Source: Notoacmeibacter sp. (GTDB taxonomy: Bacteria; Pseudomonadota; Alphaproteobacteria; Rhizobiales; Rhizobiaceae). From it: a DNA stretch of 64,000 bases. Every line of letters begins with the position of its first letter. Position 1 is the first letter of the stretch. Positions 1 through 9,426 of the stretch are shown here, one piece after another. A program made the position numbers and the translations under genes. The notes below the pieces were generated by a model. That model was not told the origin of the DNA. It made no database searches and was given only the letters and a program-made list of their open reading frames with translations. The DNA lies in contig JAIOIW010000080.1 in the NCBI GenBank assembly GCA_019912385.1, positions 1 through 64,000 on the forward strand, written 5' to 3'.

Positions 1-157
1 TCAGCATGCGCTCGAAACTCGACCGGTAGACCTCTTCGGGCACGGCCGACTCGTAGAATTCCAGGTAGGCGGTCCACAGCCTGCGCCATTCGGCCTCGTC
101 GCCGGCGGCCAGCGGCCGGATGGTCAATTCACCCTTCGCGCTCACAATCTTGTCCAT
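1..157 (-). CDS. GNAT-family N-acetyltransferase, N-terminal part only
   Basis: The reverse strand reads [20 protein letters not shown] and continues open to the window edge, so only about 52 residues are present. The short beta strand ending in LTIRPL, followed by DEAEWRRLW and YLEFYE, is the usual start of a GNAT acetyltransferase; the acetyl-CoA binding motif lies outside the window, so substrate cannot be judged. The ATG at 157 overlaps the 3' end of metA by 16 bp. A GTG at 145 sharing the metA stop (GTGA) is an equally good start. The overlap suggests translational coupling to metA. Confidence 0.6.
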   Translation of the reverse strand, partial: MDKIVSAKGELTIRPLAAGDEAEWRRLWTAYLEFYESAVPEEVYRSSFERML

Positions 158-1080
158 TCGCGGTCGTTCCCGATTTCGTCGAGGTCGAAGGGCGTCGTCT
201 GGTAGACCCGGTTGATCCAGTTTCCGAACAGCAGGTGCGCGTGGCTGCGCCAGCGGTTCTGCGGCGGTCTCGAAGGGTCGTCGTCCGGATAGTAGTTGTG
301 CGGCACATTGATCTTCACATGGGCGGAGACGTCGCGCTCGTACTCTTCTTTCAGCGACGTCGAATCGTACTCGATGTGATTGAAGATGTAGAGCCGGTTG
401 CATTCCTTCTCCGCGATCAGGCAGGGGCCAGTCTCGTTGGAGTCCATCAGCAGTTCCAGGTCGCCATTGACCGGCAGGTCGTCCCGCCGAATTTCCGTCC
501 AGCGCGACACCGGGATCTGGAAATCGTCGGAGAACCCGGACAGGTAGGGCGAGGTCGGATTGAGGTTCTTGTGCCGGAACACGCCGAAGGCTTTCCCGTC
601 GAGCGCGTATTTCGGCACCTTGTGGAAATGCCAGATCGCCGCCATCGCCCCCCAGCAGATGTTGAAGGTCGAATGCACGTTGGTCACGGTCCAGTCGAGG
701 ATCCGCTCCAGTTCCTCCCAATAGGCGACTTCCTCGAACGGCAGCAGCTCGATCGGCGCGCCGGTGATGATGAAGCCGTCGAACTTGCGGTGCTTCACCT
801 CTTCCCAGGTCTGGTAGAAGGCGATGAGATGCTCCACCGGCGTGTTCTTGGGCGTGTGCCCGCCAACGCGCACCAGCGACAGCTCCACCTGCAGCGGCGT
901 CGCACCGATCAGCCGCGCGATCTGGGTCTCGGTGCGGATCTTGTTGGGCATCAGGTTGAGCAGGCCGATCTGCAGCGGACGGATATCCTGGCGCACCGCA
1001 TCGGCTTCCGCCATCACCATGACGCCTTCCTTGCGCAAGGTTTCGCGGGCGGGCAGGGCGTCGGGAATGCGGATCGGCAT
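142..1080 (-). CDS. metA: Homoserine O-acyltransferase MetA, predicted acetyl-CoA type
   Basis: Cytosolic enzyme that O-acylates L-homoserine, the first committed step of methionine synthesis. At 312 aa it is full length for MetA. The nucleophile Cys142 sits in NICWGAMA, and the His and Glu of the catalytic set lie in NHIEYD near residue 236. Residue 111 is Glu ([12 protein letters not shown]); in characterised MetA proteins Glu at this position goes with acetyl-CoA use and Gly, as in E. coli, with succinyl-CoA, so I infer homoserine O-acetyltransferase activity. Expression is likely controlled by the SAM-II riboswitch and hairpin directly upstream. The downstream acetyltransferase gene overlaps the stop codon. 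Confidence 0.95.
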   Translation of the reverse strand: MPIRIPDALPARETLRKEGVMVMAEADAVRQDIRPLQIGLLNLMPNKIRTETQIARLIGATPLQVELSLVRVGGHTPKNTPVEHLIAFYQTWEEVKHRKFDGFIITGAPIELLPFEEVAYWEELERILDWTVTNVHSTFNICWGAMAAIWHFHKVPKYALDGKAFGVFRHKNLNPTSPYLSGFSDDFQIPVSRWTEIRRDDLPVNGDLELLMDSNETGPCLIAEKECNRLYIFNHIEYDSTSLKEEYERDVSAHVKINVPHNYYPDDDPSRPPQNRWRSHAHLLFGNWINRVYQTTPFDLDEIGNDREWTRL

Positions 1081-1093
1081 GTCTTTCGCTCAC

Positions 1094-1129
1094 AAACAAA
1101 AAAACCGGCAGCGGGAAATCGCTACCGGT
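1094..1129 (-). terminator. Intrinsic terminator/attenuator between SAM-II aptamer and metA
   Basis: On the minus strand ACCGGTAGCG (1129-1120) pairs fully, with one G-U, with CGCTGCCGGT (1113-1104) around a 6-nt loop, and a T-rich run follows at once (1103 down to about 1094). It lies between the riboswitch and the metA start, the position expected for a ligand-controlled transcriptional attenuator. Switching itself is inferred. Confidence 0.8.
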
Positions 1130-1142
1130 CGTCAAGCGGCCC

Positions 1143-1195
1143 CTTTTAGCGACTTCTTTAACGTGGCTGCAAGCCGGCCGGCCAAATCACCACGG
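1143..1195 (-). promoter_or_regulatory. SAM-II riboswitch in the metA leader
   Basis: The minus strand carries the conserved SAM-II core: GGTGATTTGGCCG, then CGGCTTGCAGCCACG, then TTAAAGAAG and GCTAAAA, in the right order and spacing for the H-type pseudoknot. This aptamer class is known mainly from alphaproteobacterial metA and metZ leaders. It lies about 65 nt before the metA start with a terminator hairpin between, so SAM binding is expected to lower metA expression. Confidence 0.93.
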
Positions 1196-1264
1196 GCATT
1201 TCAATAATGCCAGACGCGCCTCGGGTCAACTTTCAACGGCGCAATGCGCCCTGCCCGCTTGGGA

Positions 1265-1306
1265 AGAAAAAACCGCCCGGCCGGGGAGGAACGGCACGGG
1301 CGGCTT
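1265..1306 (-). terminator. Intrinsic terminator after the small secreted protein gene
   Basis: CCGCCCG (1273-1279) pairs with CGGGCGG (1297-1303); read on the minus strand the hairpin is followed by TTTTTT. It lies about 40 bp after the stop of the gene ending at 1345. Confidence 0.8.
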
Positions 1307-1344
1307 TGACGGGCGGACGCCGAGTCGAGCGCCCGCCATTGTTT

Positions 1345-1587
1345 TCAGCGGCCGGAGCGCAGATCCCAATCAGCCTGGAAATTGCCTGACACATCGGCCG
1401 GCGCGGTGCTGATCGATGCCGTCGCGGTGTAGTCGACACCCTTGCTGGTGAAGACCTGGGCACCGGAATCCCTCAGCTGGCCGGCGACCGACGGGCCATA
1501 CAACCCGGCATAGACCGGAGCCTGCTGCGCGGCGGCGACGCCGGCGAAGCCGAGCACGAGGGCGGATGCGATGAGAATGCGGTTCAT
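1345..1587 (-). CDS. Small exported protein of unknown function, 80 aa
   Basis: The start at 1587 is chosen because AAGGAG lies 8 nt upstream; a longer upstream reading is not supported. The protein begins MNRILIASALVLGFAGVAAA, a typical signal peptide with cleavage after AAA, leaving about 60 residues (QQAPVYAGLYGPSVAG, then Ser/Thr/Ala-rich). The layout resembles the small periplasmic proteins common in rhizobia (DUF680-like), but I cannot assign it firmly. It is monocistronic with its own terminator, which supports a real gene. Confidence 0.7.
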   Translation of the reverse strand: MNRILIASALVLGFAGVAAAQQAPVYAGLYGPSVAGQLRDSGAQVFTSKGVDYTATASISTAPADVSGNFQADWDLRSGR

Positions 1588-1929
1588 TGTATTCACTCCT
1601 TGAGGATCATTGCCACGGCGGCCGGGTCTTGGGAGGTGCCGCCGGCTGTTTGTCCGGATGGCTTGGTGCCGTCCGGTGGAGTGAAGATGGCTCCCGTCGC
1701 GATGACATGCAAAGCAACTGGCCGCGACCGCACGATGACCATCGGATCGCGGAGACGTGAGCGGGCTTGCCCAAAAAAGCCATTGAAATACAGTGTGTTC
1801 ACTATCGCATATACGATGCGCCCGCCGGCAGCGCCGACGCATCGCTCCGAAGCCCGATTACGGTGGAATTGGCGGACGGGCGAGACTATATTAGGCATGC
1901 GGTCTGCGCTTCCCGACAGGAGTAAAATA
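1588..1929. other. Intergenic region between the small exported protein and 6S RNA
   Basis: No convincing gene. It should hold the minus-strand promoter of the small exported protein and the plus-strand promoter of the RNA that follows. A TATATT at 1887-1892 is a possible -10 for the latter but lacks a well-spaced -35. An imperfect palindrome ATCGCATATACGAT lies at about 1804-1817. Confidence 0.4.
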
Positions 1930-2070
1930 TTCCCGGGGCCTTATCGATCTCCAAGGGAGCTGTCCCTGACCTCGCCCGTGGGCTTGGTCACACGGCGCCC
2001 ACCTACGTTGTAGGTTCCCGGGATCGATCTCTCCATCGGTCGCCGTGGATCGCACATGGCCTTTCCGTAT
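1930..2070 (+). ncRNA. ssrS: 6S RNA (approximate ends)
   Basis: 6S RNA binds the housekeeping RNA polymerase holoenzyme by mimicking an open promoter. The locus lies just before the 5-formyltetrahydrofolate cyclo-ligase gene, the conserved neighbourhood of ssrS in proteobacteria. The sequence folds as a long rod: GGCC (1937-1940) and CGATCT (1945-1950) pair with GGCC (2058-2061) and GGATCG (2047-2052); a central bubble contains GGGAGCTGTCCCTGA; the tip is a GTGGGC/GCCCAC hairpin followed by CCTACGTTGTAGG. Ends are estimated from the closing stem, and I matched it by recollection of the family, not by a covariance search. Confidence 0.7.
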
Positions 2071-2116
2071 CGAGCGGATTGCGCCGGCGGGCTTCCCGCG
2101 TTGATCCGCGCTCTGT

Positions 2117-2722
2117 GTGAACCGATCCGAAGGCCGGGATTTGACCGCTATCCGTGAACTCAAGAAGCAATTGCGCCAGTCCGCGCTCGCCCGCCGCGAC
2201 GCGCTCGACCTTGGCTGGCGCATTGAGGTAGCGACTGACATGGCGGCGGAAGCCGACGAGCTCGCCATCGAGCCCGGTACGGTCGTCTCCGGCTTCTGGC
2301 CGATGCGCTCCGAGGTCGATATCCGGCCCTTGATGATGGAGCTGGCTTCGCGCGGCGCCCGGCTCTGCCTGCCCGCGATCCTGGACCGGGAAACGATCGT
2401 CTTTCGCGAGCTCGTGCGCGGCGCGCCGATGATCGACATGGGCTTCGGCACGCTGGGGCCGGACGAACGGGCCGCGGTGCTGGAACCCCCGGTCATGCTG
2501 GTGCCGCTTGCCGCATACGACGCGCACGGCAACCGGATCGGCTATGGCGCGGGCCATTACGACCGGGCGATCGCACGCCTGCGCGAAAAGGGCCTCGCGG
2601 CGCGCCTCGTCGGCATCGCCTTCGACTGCCAGCGCGTCGATGCCATCCCCGCCGAGGCACACGACGTGCCGCTTGACGCCATCTGGACGGAATCGGGCTT
2701 GCGCCCCTTCCCGTTGGACTGA
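2117..2722 (+). CDS. ygfA: 5-formyltetrahydrofolate cyclo-ligase
   Basis: Converts 5-formyltetrahydrofolate to 5,10-methenyltetrahydrofolate with ATP, returning stored folate to the one-carbon pool. The 201-aa protein is normal in length. Visible family features are the N-terminal basic helix ELKKQLRQSALARRDAL, the SEVDIRPL segment and the substrate/Mg-ATP loop GYGAGHYDR near residues 149-157. A GTG start at 2117 is assumed; a TTG eight codons later is possible. It lies just after the 6S RNA locus and 14 bp before ymdB on the same strand, so one transcript is likely. Confidence 0.93.
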   Translation: MNRSEGRDLTAIRELKKQLRQSALARRDALDLGWRIEVATDMAAEADELAIEPGTVVSGFWPMRSEVDIRPLMMELASRGARLCLPAILDRETIVFRELVRGAPMIDMGFGTLGPDERAAVLEPPVMLVPLAAYDAHGNRIGYGAGHYDRAIARLREKGLAARLVGIAFDCQRVDAIPAEAHDVPLDAIWTESGLRPFPLD

Positions 2723-2736
2723 TAAGGGCCGCCGCC

Positions 2737-3558
2737 ATGAGACTTCTTTTTCTGGGTGACATGGTCGGCCGCACGGGCCGCACCGCCGTGTGGGACAGGC
2801 TGCCGGGCCTGATCTCCGATTTCCGTCTGGATTTCGTCGTCGTCAATGGCGAAAACGCCGCCGGCGGTTTCGGCATCACCGAGGATATCTTCCGCGCCAC
2901 GATCGAGTCGGGCGCCGATGTCGTCACCACCGGCAACCATGTCTGGGACCAGCGCGAGGCGCTGGTGTTCGCCGACCGCGAGGACCGTTTCCTGCGGCCG
3001 GTGAATTACCCCGCCGGAACGCCCGGTTCGGGCACGGGCCTCTACGAGGCGCGCAACGGCGCGCGTGTGCTGGTCGCCAACGTCATGGGCCGGGTGTTCA
3101 TGCATCCCGAGCTCGACGATCCGTTTACCGCCGGCGCCCGCGTACTGGAAGATTGTCCGCTTGGCGGGGGCGCCGACGCCGTGATCTTCGATTTCCACGC
3201 CGAGGCCACGTCGGAAAAGATGTGCTTCGGGCATTTCGTCGACGGCAAGGCGAGCCTGGTGGTCGGCACCCACACCCATTGTCCGACCGCCGACCACCAG
3301 ATCCTGGCGGGCGGCACCGCCTACATGTCGGACGCCGGCATGTGCGGCGACTACGATTCCTCCCTTGGCATGGAAAAGGAAGAACCGCTCAACCGCTTCC
3401 TGTCGAAGGTGCCCAAGACCCGCTTCGAGGCCGCGACCGGCCCGGCGACGATCTGCGGCCTGGCGGTCGAGATTTCCGACAGCACGGGCCTGGCCGAAAA
3501 AATCGCGCCGCTGCGTCTCGGCCCGCGTCTTTCGGAAGCCGTGCCGGATTTCTGGTGA
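2737..3558 (+). CDS. ymdB: YmdB/TIGR00282-family metallophosphoesterase
   Basis: A 273-aa member of the dinuclear-metal phosphoesterase family that includes Bacillus YmdB, a cyclic-nucleotide phosphodiesterase. Metal-binding motifs are visible in order: FLGDMVGR at residues 5-12, VVNGENAAGG near 38, TTGNHVWD near 69, DFHAEATSEK near 150 and GTHTHCPTAD near 176. AAGGG lies upstream of the ATG. It follows the cyclo-ligase gene closely, a common pairing in Hyphomicrobiales. Its physiological substrate here is unknown. Confidence 0.9.
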   Translation: MRLLFLGDMVGRTGRTAVWDRLPGLISDFRLDFVVVNGENAAGGFGITEDIFRATIESGADVVTTGNHVWDQREALVFADREDRFLRPVNYPAGTPGSGTGLYEARNGARVLVANVMGRVFMHPELDDPFTAGARVLEDCPLGGGADAVIFDFHAEATSEKMCFGHFVDGKASLVVGTHTHCPTADHQILAGGTAYMSDAGMCGDYDSSLGMEKEEPLNRFLSKVPKTRFEAATGPATICGLAVEISDSTGLAEKIAPLRLGPRLSEAVPDFW

Positions 3559-3639
3559 GGCGCGATCCGTTTCTTGGCCGGCAAGCCTGTATCGGGACCC
3601 GGCTGCATGCTCCGGATCCGGCCGCCTTCGCCTTGAGCC

Positions 3640-4116
3640 CTACGCCGCTGCCGCGCTTGCCTCGCTCCTGCCGAGTATGTGGTCGAGATTGAGAAGGCAG
3701 ATCATGTCTTTGCCGGTCACGATGATACCGGATACGAAAGCGCGGCCGATTTCTCCCATCATGTCAGGCACGGGCTGGATGGCCGATCTGTCGACACTCA
3801 GGATATCGGAGACACGCTCGACGACCAGACCATAGACCTGGTCGTCGATTTCGGTGACCACGATGGCGCTGCGATCGCTGATTGCAGTGGCGTCGAGCCC
3901 GAGCTTGCAGGCAAGGTCGATGACCGGAATGACGTGTCCCCGCAGGTTCAACGCGCCCACGACCTCCCGGGGCGCGTTGGGGATCGCCGTCGGTTGCGAC
4001 CATCCCCTGATCTCGCGGATCGACAGCGTGCGCAGACAGAAGGTCTGACCGCCGCACGAAAAGGCGACGACCTCGAGATTGCCGTCAGTCGCGGTCGAGT
4101 GAGGAACCGCGCCCAT
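3640..4116 (-). CDS. cheW: Chemotaxis coupling protein CheW
   Basis: CheW bridges chemoreceptors to the CheA kinase. The 158-aa product shows the CheW fold: VVAFSCGGQTFCLRTLSIRE at the start, NAPREVVGALNLRGHVIPVI in the middle and GLVVERVSDIL later. I place the start at the ATG at 4116, which overlaps the chemoreceptor stop (TGATG) and has GGAGG 7 nt upstream; a GTG at 4131 is possible but has no better signal. It is the second gene of a two-gene unit and presumably works with that receptor and a CheA encoded elsewhere. Confidence 0.93.
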   Translation of the reverse strand: MGAVPHSTATDGNLEVVAFSCGGQTFCLRTLSIREIRGWSQPTAIPNAPREVVGALNLRGHVIPVIDLACKLGLDATAISDRSAIVVTEIDDQVYGLVVERVSDILSVDRSAIQPVPDMMGEIGRAFVSGIIVTGKDMICLLNLDHILGRSEASAAAA

Positions 4117-6401
4117 CAGAATTCCTCCCACTCATCCTGTTTGACCGCGGCATTGCCGCTGCCGGGATAAACCGATGCCAGTTTCTTGATGATCGCCCTC
4201 GCCGGCGAATCGACCGACTTGGCTGTCGGCTCCACTGCTTCCGGCGCCCGGTCACTCCCGCTGACGTCGAACTGCGCCAGAAGATCGTTCAGCGACGAAA
4301 TCTCGTTGGTCAGCCCGATTGTCGCGGCCGTCGATTGCTCCACCATGGCGGCGTTTTGCTGGGTACTCTGGTCTATCGTCGTGACCGCGGTGTTGATTTC
4401 CTGCAGGCTTCTCGACTGCTCGCTTACCGCTTCGACGATCGAGCGAACGTGATCATTAATATCCTGCACTTCCGCGACCATACCTTCGAGCACCTTGCTG
4501 GTCTCGCCGACCAGCGAAACCCCCGAATGGACTTGCTGGTTGGAGGAGGTGATGAGCGTCTTGATTTCCTTGGCGGCCTCTGCGGAGCGCTGGGCGAGTT
4601 CGCGCACTTCCTGTGCGACCACAGCGAAACCTTTGCCTGCGTCGCCGGCCCGCGCCGCCTCCACCCCGGCATTGAGCGCCAGAAGATTGGTCTGGAAGGC
4701 GATATCGTCGATAACGCCGACAATGTTGCCGATCTCCTGCGAAGAGGTTTCGATCTCTCCCATGGCGGCGATCGCCTGACGCATGACCTGGCCGGACTGC
4801 TCGGCAGTCGCCTTCGTCCTGGAGACGAGATGACCCGCTTCCTCTGCCCGCGCCGCCGACTCTTTCATCGATGACGTGACCTGCACCACCGCCGCAGCGG
4901 TCTCTTCGACCGAAGCCGCCTGCTGTTCGGTCCGCTTGGAAAGGTCATCCGCGGCAGATTGGATCTCGTTCGAGCCGGAGAGGATCGCCTGCGTGTTTCG
5001 CCCGACCTGGCGCATTGTGTCTTCAAGCCGTTCGACCGCGGCGTTGAAATCGCACCGCGTCTTGTCAAGCTGCTCGGAGAACGCGGTATCGATGCGGTAG
5101 CTCAGCTTGCCATCGGCCAGGGCGCCAAGTCCGGTTGCCAGGTTGTCGACCGCGAACTTGACTTCCGCGGCTTCCTTGGCTTGCCGACGTTCGCGCTCGA
5201 TGCGCTCCTTCTCCGAGAGTGAACGGTTCGCATCCGCCTCCGCCTCGAGGCGCACACGTTCGAGCGCGTTCTCGCGGAACACCTCGACCGTGCCGGCCAT
5301 TTCGCCGAGTTCGTCGCTGCGCTCCCGACCCGGGATCTCAGTGTCGAGTTCGCCGCCGGAAATCGCAATCATCGCCGCGCGCAACCGGCCAAGCGGTTTC
5401 GAAATTGTCCGCCCGACGATCAGCACACTGGCGAGCGAACCCAGGACAGCAAGGACCGCTGCGAGCAGCATCATGAATACCGCGCTGCGCGATTCCGTGG
5501 CGATAGCGCCGGCACGGCCACTGATATCGGACGCGACCGCGACTTCCACATCGTGCAGCTTCTCGATCCGTTTCGTGGTCGCCTCGAACCAGTCCGCCGG
5601 TGCAATACCTACCTCATCGATCGCGTCACGCTTCTCCAGCAGTTTTTGCCGGTAGCCCTCGACGGCCCCGGAATCCTGCTGCTTCAGCAGCGCCTGGTAT
5701 TTCGGCCGGCTATCGGCACCCAGCGTCTCGAGGAACTGGCCGAGAAGCAAGTCCTGCGCGGCGATCTGGTTGGACAGGGAAAGATACTGTCCTTCGTTCA
5801 TCTCGCCGGAGTTGAGAATGCCGTTGACCAAGGCGCGCTCCTGCCCTGCGCGCTCCTTGGCGTTTGACAAACTGGACAGCGCGACGATCTGCTCGGCGAT
5901 CGGCGCATCCGGCGACAATTCGGCCGCCGAGATATTGATCGAAAGCAGTTCGGCGATCATCGCTGAATATTGTTTAAGGCTTTCCGGTCCGCTTACCCGC
6001 CTGTTGTCGATGCCGGCGCGGAAATCAGCCAGGGTATCGAGGTTCCGTTTCAATTGCGCAGACTTGCCCGCCAGCACCTGGTTGGCAGCCTCGACAACGC
6101 CGGCGATCTCGACGAAATTCGCGATCTCGAGGTCTGTCGTCTTGCGCGCGCCGGCCAGATTGGCGGGAACCGGACCCGCTCCCGCCCCGATGAAACCTGC
6201 GGTCAGACCCCGTTCAACCTGCAATGCATTGATCAGTTCGCTGGACCTGGTGATCGCGGCTGCGAGCCCGCCGATCTTTTCCATTTGTTGGTAGTGCGAA
6301 TAGTTGGAAACCACGCGGACGCTCATGTCGGCTACGAGCGCCAACAGCGGAACGGCTGCTGCGATCGCGATTCGATGGGCAATGCGGATACGAAACAGCA
6401 T
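4116..6401 (-). CDS. Methyl-accepting chemotaxis protein with NIT sensor domain
   Basis: Inner-membrane chemoreceptor of 761 aa. TM1 spans about residues 9-27; a periplasmic helical region to about 300 (ITRSSELINALQVERGLTAG) looks like a NIT (nitrate/nitrite-sensing) domain; TM2 is about 307-329; a HAMP domain follows (SKPLGRLRAAM). The signalling hairpin contains the conserved tip IAFQTNLLALNAGVEAARAG. The protein ends in EWEEF, an aromatic-acidic pentapeptide like those that tether CheR and CheB. A purine-rich GGGGGGAG lies before the ATG. cheW overlaps its stop, so they are translationally coupled. The ligand cannot be proven from sequence. Confidence 0.93.
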   Translation of the reverse strand: MLFRIRIAHRIAIAAAVPLLALVADMSVRVVSNYSHYQQMEKIGGLAAAITRSSELINALQVERGLTAGFIGAGAGPVPANLAGARKTTDLEIANFVEIAGVVEAANQVLAGKSAQLKRNLDTLADFRAGIDNRRVSGPESLKQYSAMIAELLSINISAAELSPDAPIAEQIVALSSLSNAKERAGQERALVNGILNSGEMNEGQYLSLSNQIAAQDLLLGQFLETLGADSRPKYQALLKQQDSGAVEGYRQKLLEKRDAIDEVGIAPADWFEATTKRIEKLHDVEVAVASDISGRAGAIATESRSAVFMMLLAAVLAVLGSLASVLIVGRTISKPLGRLRAAMIAISGGELDTEIPGRERSDELGEMAGTVEVFRENALERVRLEAEADANRSLSEKERIERERRQAKEAAEVKFAVDNLATGLGALADGKLSYRIDTAFSEQLDKTRCDFNAAVERLEDTMRQVGRNTQAILSGSNEIQSAADDLSKRTEQQAASVEETAAAVVQVTSSMKESAARAEEAGHLVSRTKATAEQSGQVMRQAIAAMGEIETSSQEIGNIVGVIDDIAFQTNLLALNAGVEAARAGDAGKGFAVVAQEVRELAQRSAEAAKEIKTLITSSNQQVHSGVSLVGETSKVLEGMVAEVQDINDHVRSIVEAVSEQSRSLQEINTAVTTIDQSTQQNAAMVEQSTAATIGLTNEISSLNDLLAQFDVSGSDRAPEAVEPTAKSVDSPARAIIKKLASVYPGSGNAAVKQDEWEEF

Positions 6402-6642
6402 CTTTTCTCCCCCCAGAAGTTTGATGCAAAATTAGGCAGTCATGAGTAAGATTTATGCAAAATTCTAAATATTTGGTTATCTACCGAGATGCCCGACCGA
6501 CACCCTCGTCTCATCGCGTCAGGCTCCGCTGCGGGGATCCACAGTCTGTCTTTGACGGCGGGCCGGCGATTCCAGGCACATTCCCGCCGGTTGCGCCCCC
6601 TTGCCCCCACCGCACCTCTGGTCTATGTCTCCTGATGCTCTA

Positions 6643-6733
6643 ACGGGGTGCCCGCGCGCGTAAGCGCCCGGGCTGAGAGGCCGCAAGCCAACCCGCTGAA
6701 CCTGAACCGGTTAGCACCGGCGGAGGGATTAGA
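6643..6733 (+). promoter_or_regulatory. TPP riboswitch (THI element)
   Basis: The conserved TPP aptamer blocks appear in order: CGGGGTGCCC, GGGCTGAGAGG, AACCCGCTGAACCTGA, a short variable arm ACCGGTTAGCACCGG, and GGAGGGATTAGA. It lies 55 nt before thiB, so thiamine pyrophosphate is expected to repress the thiamine importer operon. Confidence 0.96.
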
Positions 6734-6788
6734 CGCGTTTGTCGACAAACGGCGCCTTCCCTTCAACCCGCAACGATGGAGGCGCCTG

Positions 6789-7784
6789 ATGCGCAAATTT
6801 CTGATAGCTGCCATTTCCACCCTTCTCCTCGCCGCGCCGGCGAGCGCGCGCGATACGCTCGTCATCTACACCTATGACGCATTCACCGCCGACTGGGGCC
6901 CCGGCCCGGCGGTGAAAAAGGCCTTCGAGGCCGAATGCGACTGCGACCTGCAATTCGTCGCCGCCACCGACGGCGTGGCGCTGCTCAACCGGGTGCGCCT
7001 GGAGGGCGACAAGACCAAGGCCGACATCGTGCTCGGCCTCGACACCAACCTGACGGCGTCGGCGAAGGAAACCGGCCTGTTTACGCCCCACGGCATCGCG
7101 CTTGACGATGTTTCGGTGCCCGGCGGGTGGAACGACGACACATTCGTCCCCTTCGACTACGGCCACTTCGCGGTCGTCTATGACACCGATGCCGTGGCCA
7201 ACCCGCCCAAAAGCCTGAAGGAACTGATGGAGGGGGGGCCGGAACCAAAGATCGTGATCGAGGATCCGCGCACGTCGACGCCGGGTCTCGGCCTGCTGCT
7301 GTGGGTGAAAAAGGTCTATGGCGACGGTGCCGCCGATGCCTGGGCGAAGTTTTCAAAGCGCGTGCTGACCGTGACGCCGGGCTGGAGCGAGGCCTATGGC
7401 CTGTTCACCAGCGGCGAGACGCCGATGGTGCTGTCCTATGTCACGTCGCCGGCCTACCACATGGTCGCCGAAGGTACCGAGCGCTATCAGGCCGCGTCTT
7501 TCGCCGAGGGCCATTACATGCAGATCGAGGTTGCCGGCACGACGCTCAAGGGCAGGGACAACCCGCTGGCGGCCAGGTTCCTCGCCTTCATGACCGGCCC
7601 CGGATTCCAGGACATCATTCCGGAAACCAACTGGATGATGCCGGCCGGAAAAACCACGAAACCGCTCGATCCGGCATTCGACAGGCTGGTGAAGCCGTCT
7701 GAGAGCCTGATCTTCACGCCGGACGAAGTCGCCCAAAGCCGCAAGGCCTGGGTCGACGAGTGGCTTGCCGCGATGAGCCGGTAA
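6789..7784 (+). CDS. thiB: Thiamine ABC transporter substrate-binding protein ThiB
   Basis: Periplasmic binding protein for thiamine or its phosphates. I take the ATG at 6789, preceded by GGAGG, because upstream in-frame codons lie inside the riboswitch. Residues 1-19 form a signal peptide ([20 protein letters not shown]), followed by [11 protein letters not shown], the usual start of mature ThiB; TSTPGLG and WSEAYGLFT segments fit the family. The 331-aa length is normal. First gene of thiBPQ under TPP control, 13 bp before thiP. Confidence 0.95.
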   Translation: MRKFLIAAISTLLLAAPASARDTLVIYTYDAFTADWGPGPAVKKAFEAECDCDLQFVAATDGVALLNRVRLEGDKTKADIVLGLDTNLTASAKETGLFTPHGIALDDVSVPGGWNDDTFVPFDYGHFAVVYDTDAVANPPKSLKELMEGGPEPKIVIEDPRTSTPGLGLLLWVKKVYGDGAADAWAKFSKRVLTVTPGWSEAYGLFTSGETPMVLSYVTSPAYHMVAEGTERYQAASFAEGHYMQIEVAGTTLKGRDNPLAARFLAFMTGPGFQDIIPETNWMMPAGKTTKPLDPAFDRLVKPSESLIFTPDEVAQSRKAWVDEWLAAMSR

Positions 7785-7797
7785 GGGCGGGCGAACC

Positions 7798-9426
7798 ATG
7801 ACAGGACGGCAACCCGGTCTCTCGCGTGCTCCCGCGGGCGCAGGGACAGGGCTTGCCGCCCTGGCCTACCTTGCCGTACTCGCCGGCGGCGCCTTTCTCG
7901 GCCTTGCCGTGGTGGCCGCCGGCGACCTTGAGGGCGCGCTTGGCGCCGTCGACCCCTACATGCTGCGCGTCGCCCGCTTCACGCTCTGGCAGGCGGCGCT
8001 ATCGACACTTCTTTCCGTGATCCCCGCCTTATTCGTGGCGCGCGCGTTCTTCCGCCACCCGCGCTTTCCCGGTCGGCGTTTCGCCATCCGCCTGTTCGCC
8101 TTGCCGCTGGCCATTCCCGCGCTCGTCGCTGCGCTCGGCGTGCTCGCGCTCTATGGCCGCGCCGGCATCGCCGCCCCGGCGCTCGCCTGGCTGTCCGGTG
8201 ACAGCTGGAGCGGCATTTTCGGCCTGTCGGGCATCCTGCTCGCCCATGTCTTCTTCAACCTGCCGCTGGCCACCCGCCTGTTCCTGGAAGCGCTGGATGC
8301 CGTGCCAGACGACCGGTGGCGGCTGGCAAGCCAGCTCTCGATGGGCGCGCGCCCGACCTTTCGCATCGTCGAATGGCCAGCCCTGCGGGCCGCGACGCCG
8401 GGCATCGCTGCCCTCGTCTTCATGCTCTGCGCCACCTCGTTTACCGTCGTGCTGACGCTTGGCGGCGGCCCGCGGGCAACGACCATGGAGGTCGCCATCT
8501 ACCAGGCCCTGCGGTTCGATTTCGATCCCGCCCGCGCCGTCGCACTCACGGCGCTCCAGGTCACGCTGACGGCCCTGATCGTCGTCGCGATCGCCCGCCT
8601 CGGCGCGCCCTTCGCGCAAGAAACCAACATCACCATATCGCCCCGCCGCTACCTGGCGCCGGGCTGGCTCGAAACACTTTTGAACGCGGTCACGCTGAGT
8701 GCCGCCATCGCCTTCGTCGCCGGGCCGATCGCCGCGACCGTGATCGCCGGCCTGTCGGCCGATCTCGCGCGCCTTGCCGGCGATCCCGCAGTACACCGCG
8801 CCGTCGCCACCAGCCTCGTTCTCTCCTTCCTGTCGGGCCTGGTCGCACTCGCACTCTCCTTTGCCCTGGTGCGCTCGCGCCAGCGGCTCGAAGCCGCGCG
8901 CCAGGGCGGCGCGCCGGGCCTCGTCGAACGGCTCTCCGACAATGGCGCCAGCCTGATCCTCGTGGTGCCCGCGGTGGTGATCGGCGCCGGCTGGTTCATC
9001 CTGCTGCACTATTTCGTCAACGTGTTCGCGGTCGCGCCCGTGATGGTTGTCGCGGTCAACGCCGCCATGGCCCTGCCCTTTGCGATGCGGGCCCTGCGCC
9101 CCGCCCATGATGCCGCCGCCGCACGGCACGACCGTCTTGCCGCCAGTCTTGCCGTCACCGGATTTGCCCGCCTGCGCCTGATCGACTGGCCCGCCCTGCG
9201 CGGCCCCGCCCTGACGGCCTTTGCCTTCGCCATGGCGCTGTCGCTGGGCGATCTCGGCGTCATCGCCCTGTTCGGGTCCGATTCGGTACAGACCCTGCCC
9301 TATCTGTTGCTCGCCCGCCTTGGCAGCTATCGTACCGCCGATGCTGCCGGTCTCGCTCTCATCCTCGCGACGATGTGCCTGACGTTGATCTTTGCAGCCG
9401 AGCGCATGAAGGGGAAGGCCGGGTGA
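7798..9426 (+). CDS. thiP: Thiamine ABC transporter permease ThiP
   Basis: A 542-aa inner-membrane permease with about a dozen hydrophobic segments and two copies of the binding-protein-dependent permease domain. EAA-type loops are visible as [18 protein letters not shown] near residue 180 and [20 protein letters not shown] near 450, which contact the ATPase. Single-chain double-domain permeases are normal for ThiP. Its stop overlaps the thiQ start by 4 bp. Confidence 0.94.
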   Translation: MTGRQPGLSRAPAGAGTGLAALAYLAVLAGGAFLGLAVVAAGDLEGALGAVDPYMLRVARFTLWQAALSTLLSVIPALFVARAFFRHPRFPGRRFAIRLFALPLAIPALVAALGVLALYGRAGIAAPALAWLSGDSWSGIFGLSGILLAHVFFNLPLATRLFLEALDAVPDDRWRLASQLSMGARPTFRIVEWPALRAATPGIAALVFMLCATSFTVVLTLGGGPRATTMEVAIYQALRFDFDPARAVALTALQVTLTALIVVAIARLGAPFAQETNITISPRRYLAPGWLETLLNAVTLSAAIAFVAGPIAATVIAGLSADLARLAGDPAVHRAVATSLVLSFLSGLVALALSFALVRSRQRLEAARQGGAPGLVERLSDNGASLILVVPAVVIGAGWFILLHYFVNVFAVAPVMVVAVNAAMALPFAMRALRPAHDAAAARHDRLAASLAVTGFARLRLIDWPALRGPALTAFAFAMALSLGDLGVIALFGSDSVQTLPYLLLARLGSYRTADAAGLALILATMCLTLIFAAERMKGKAG

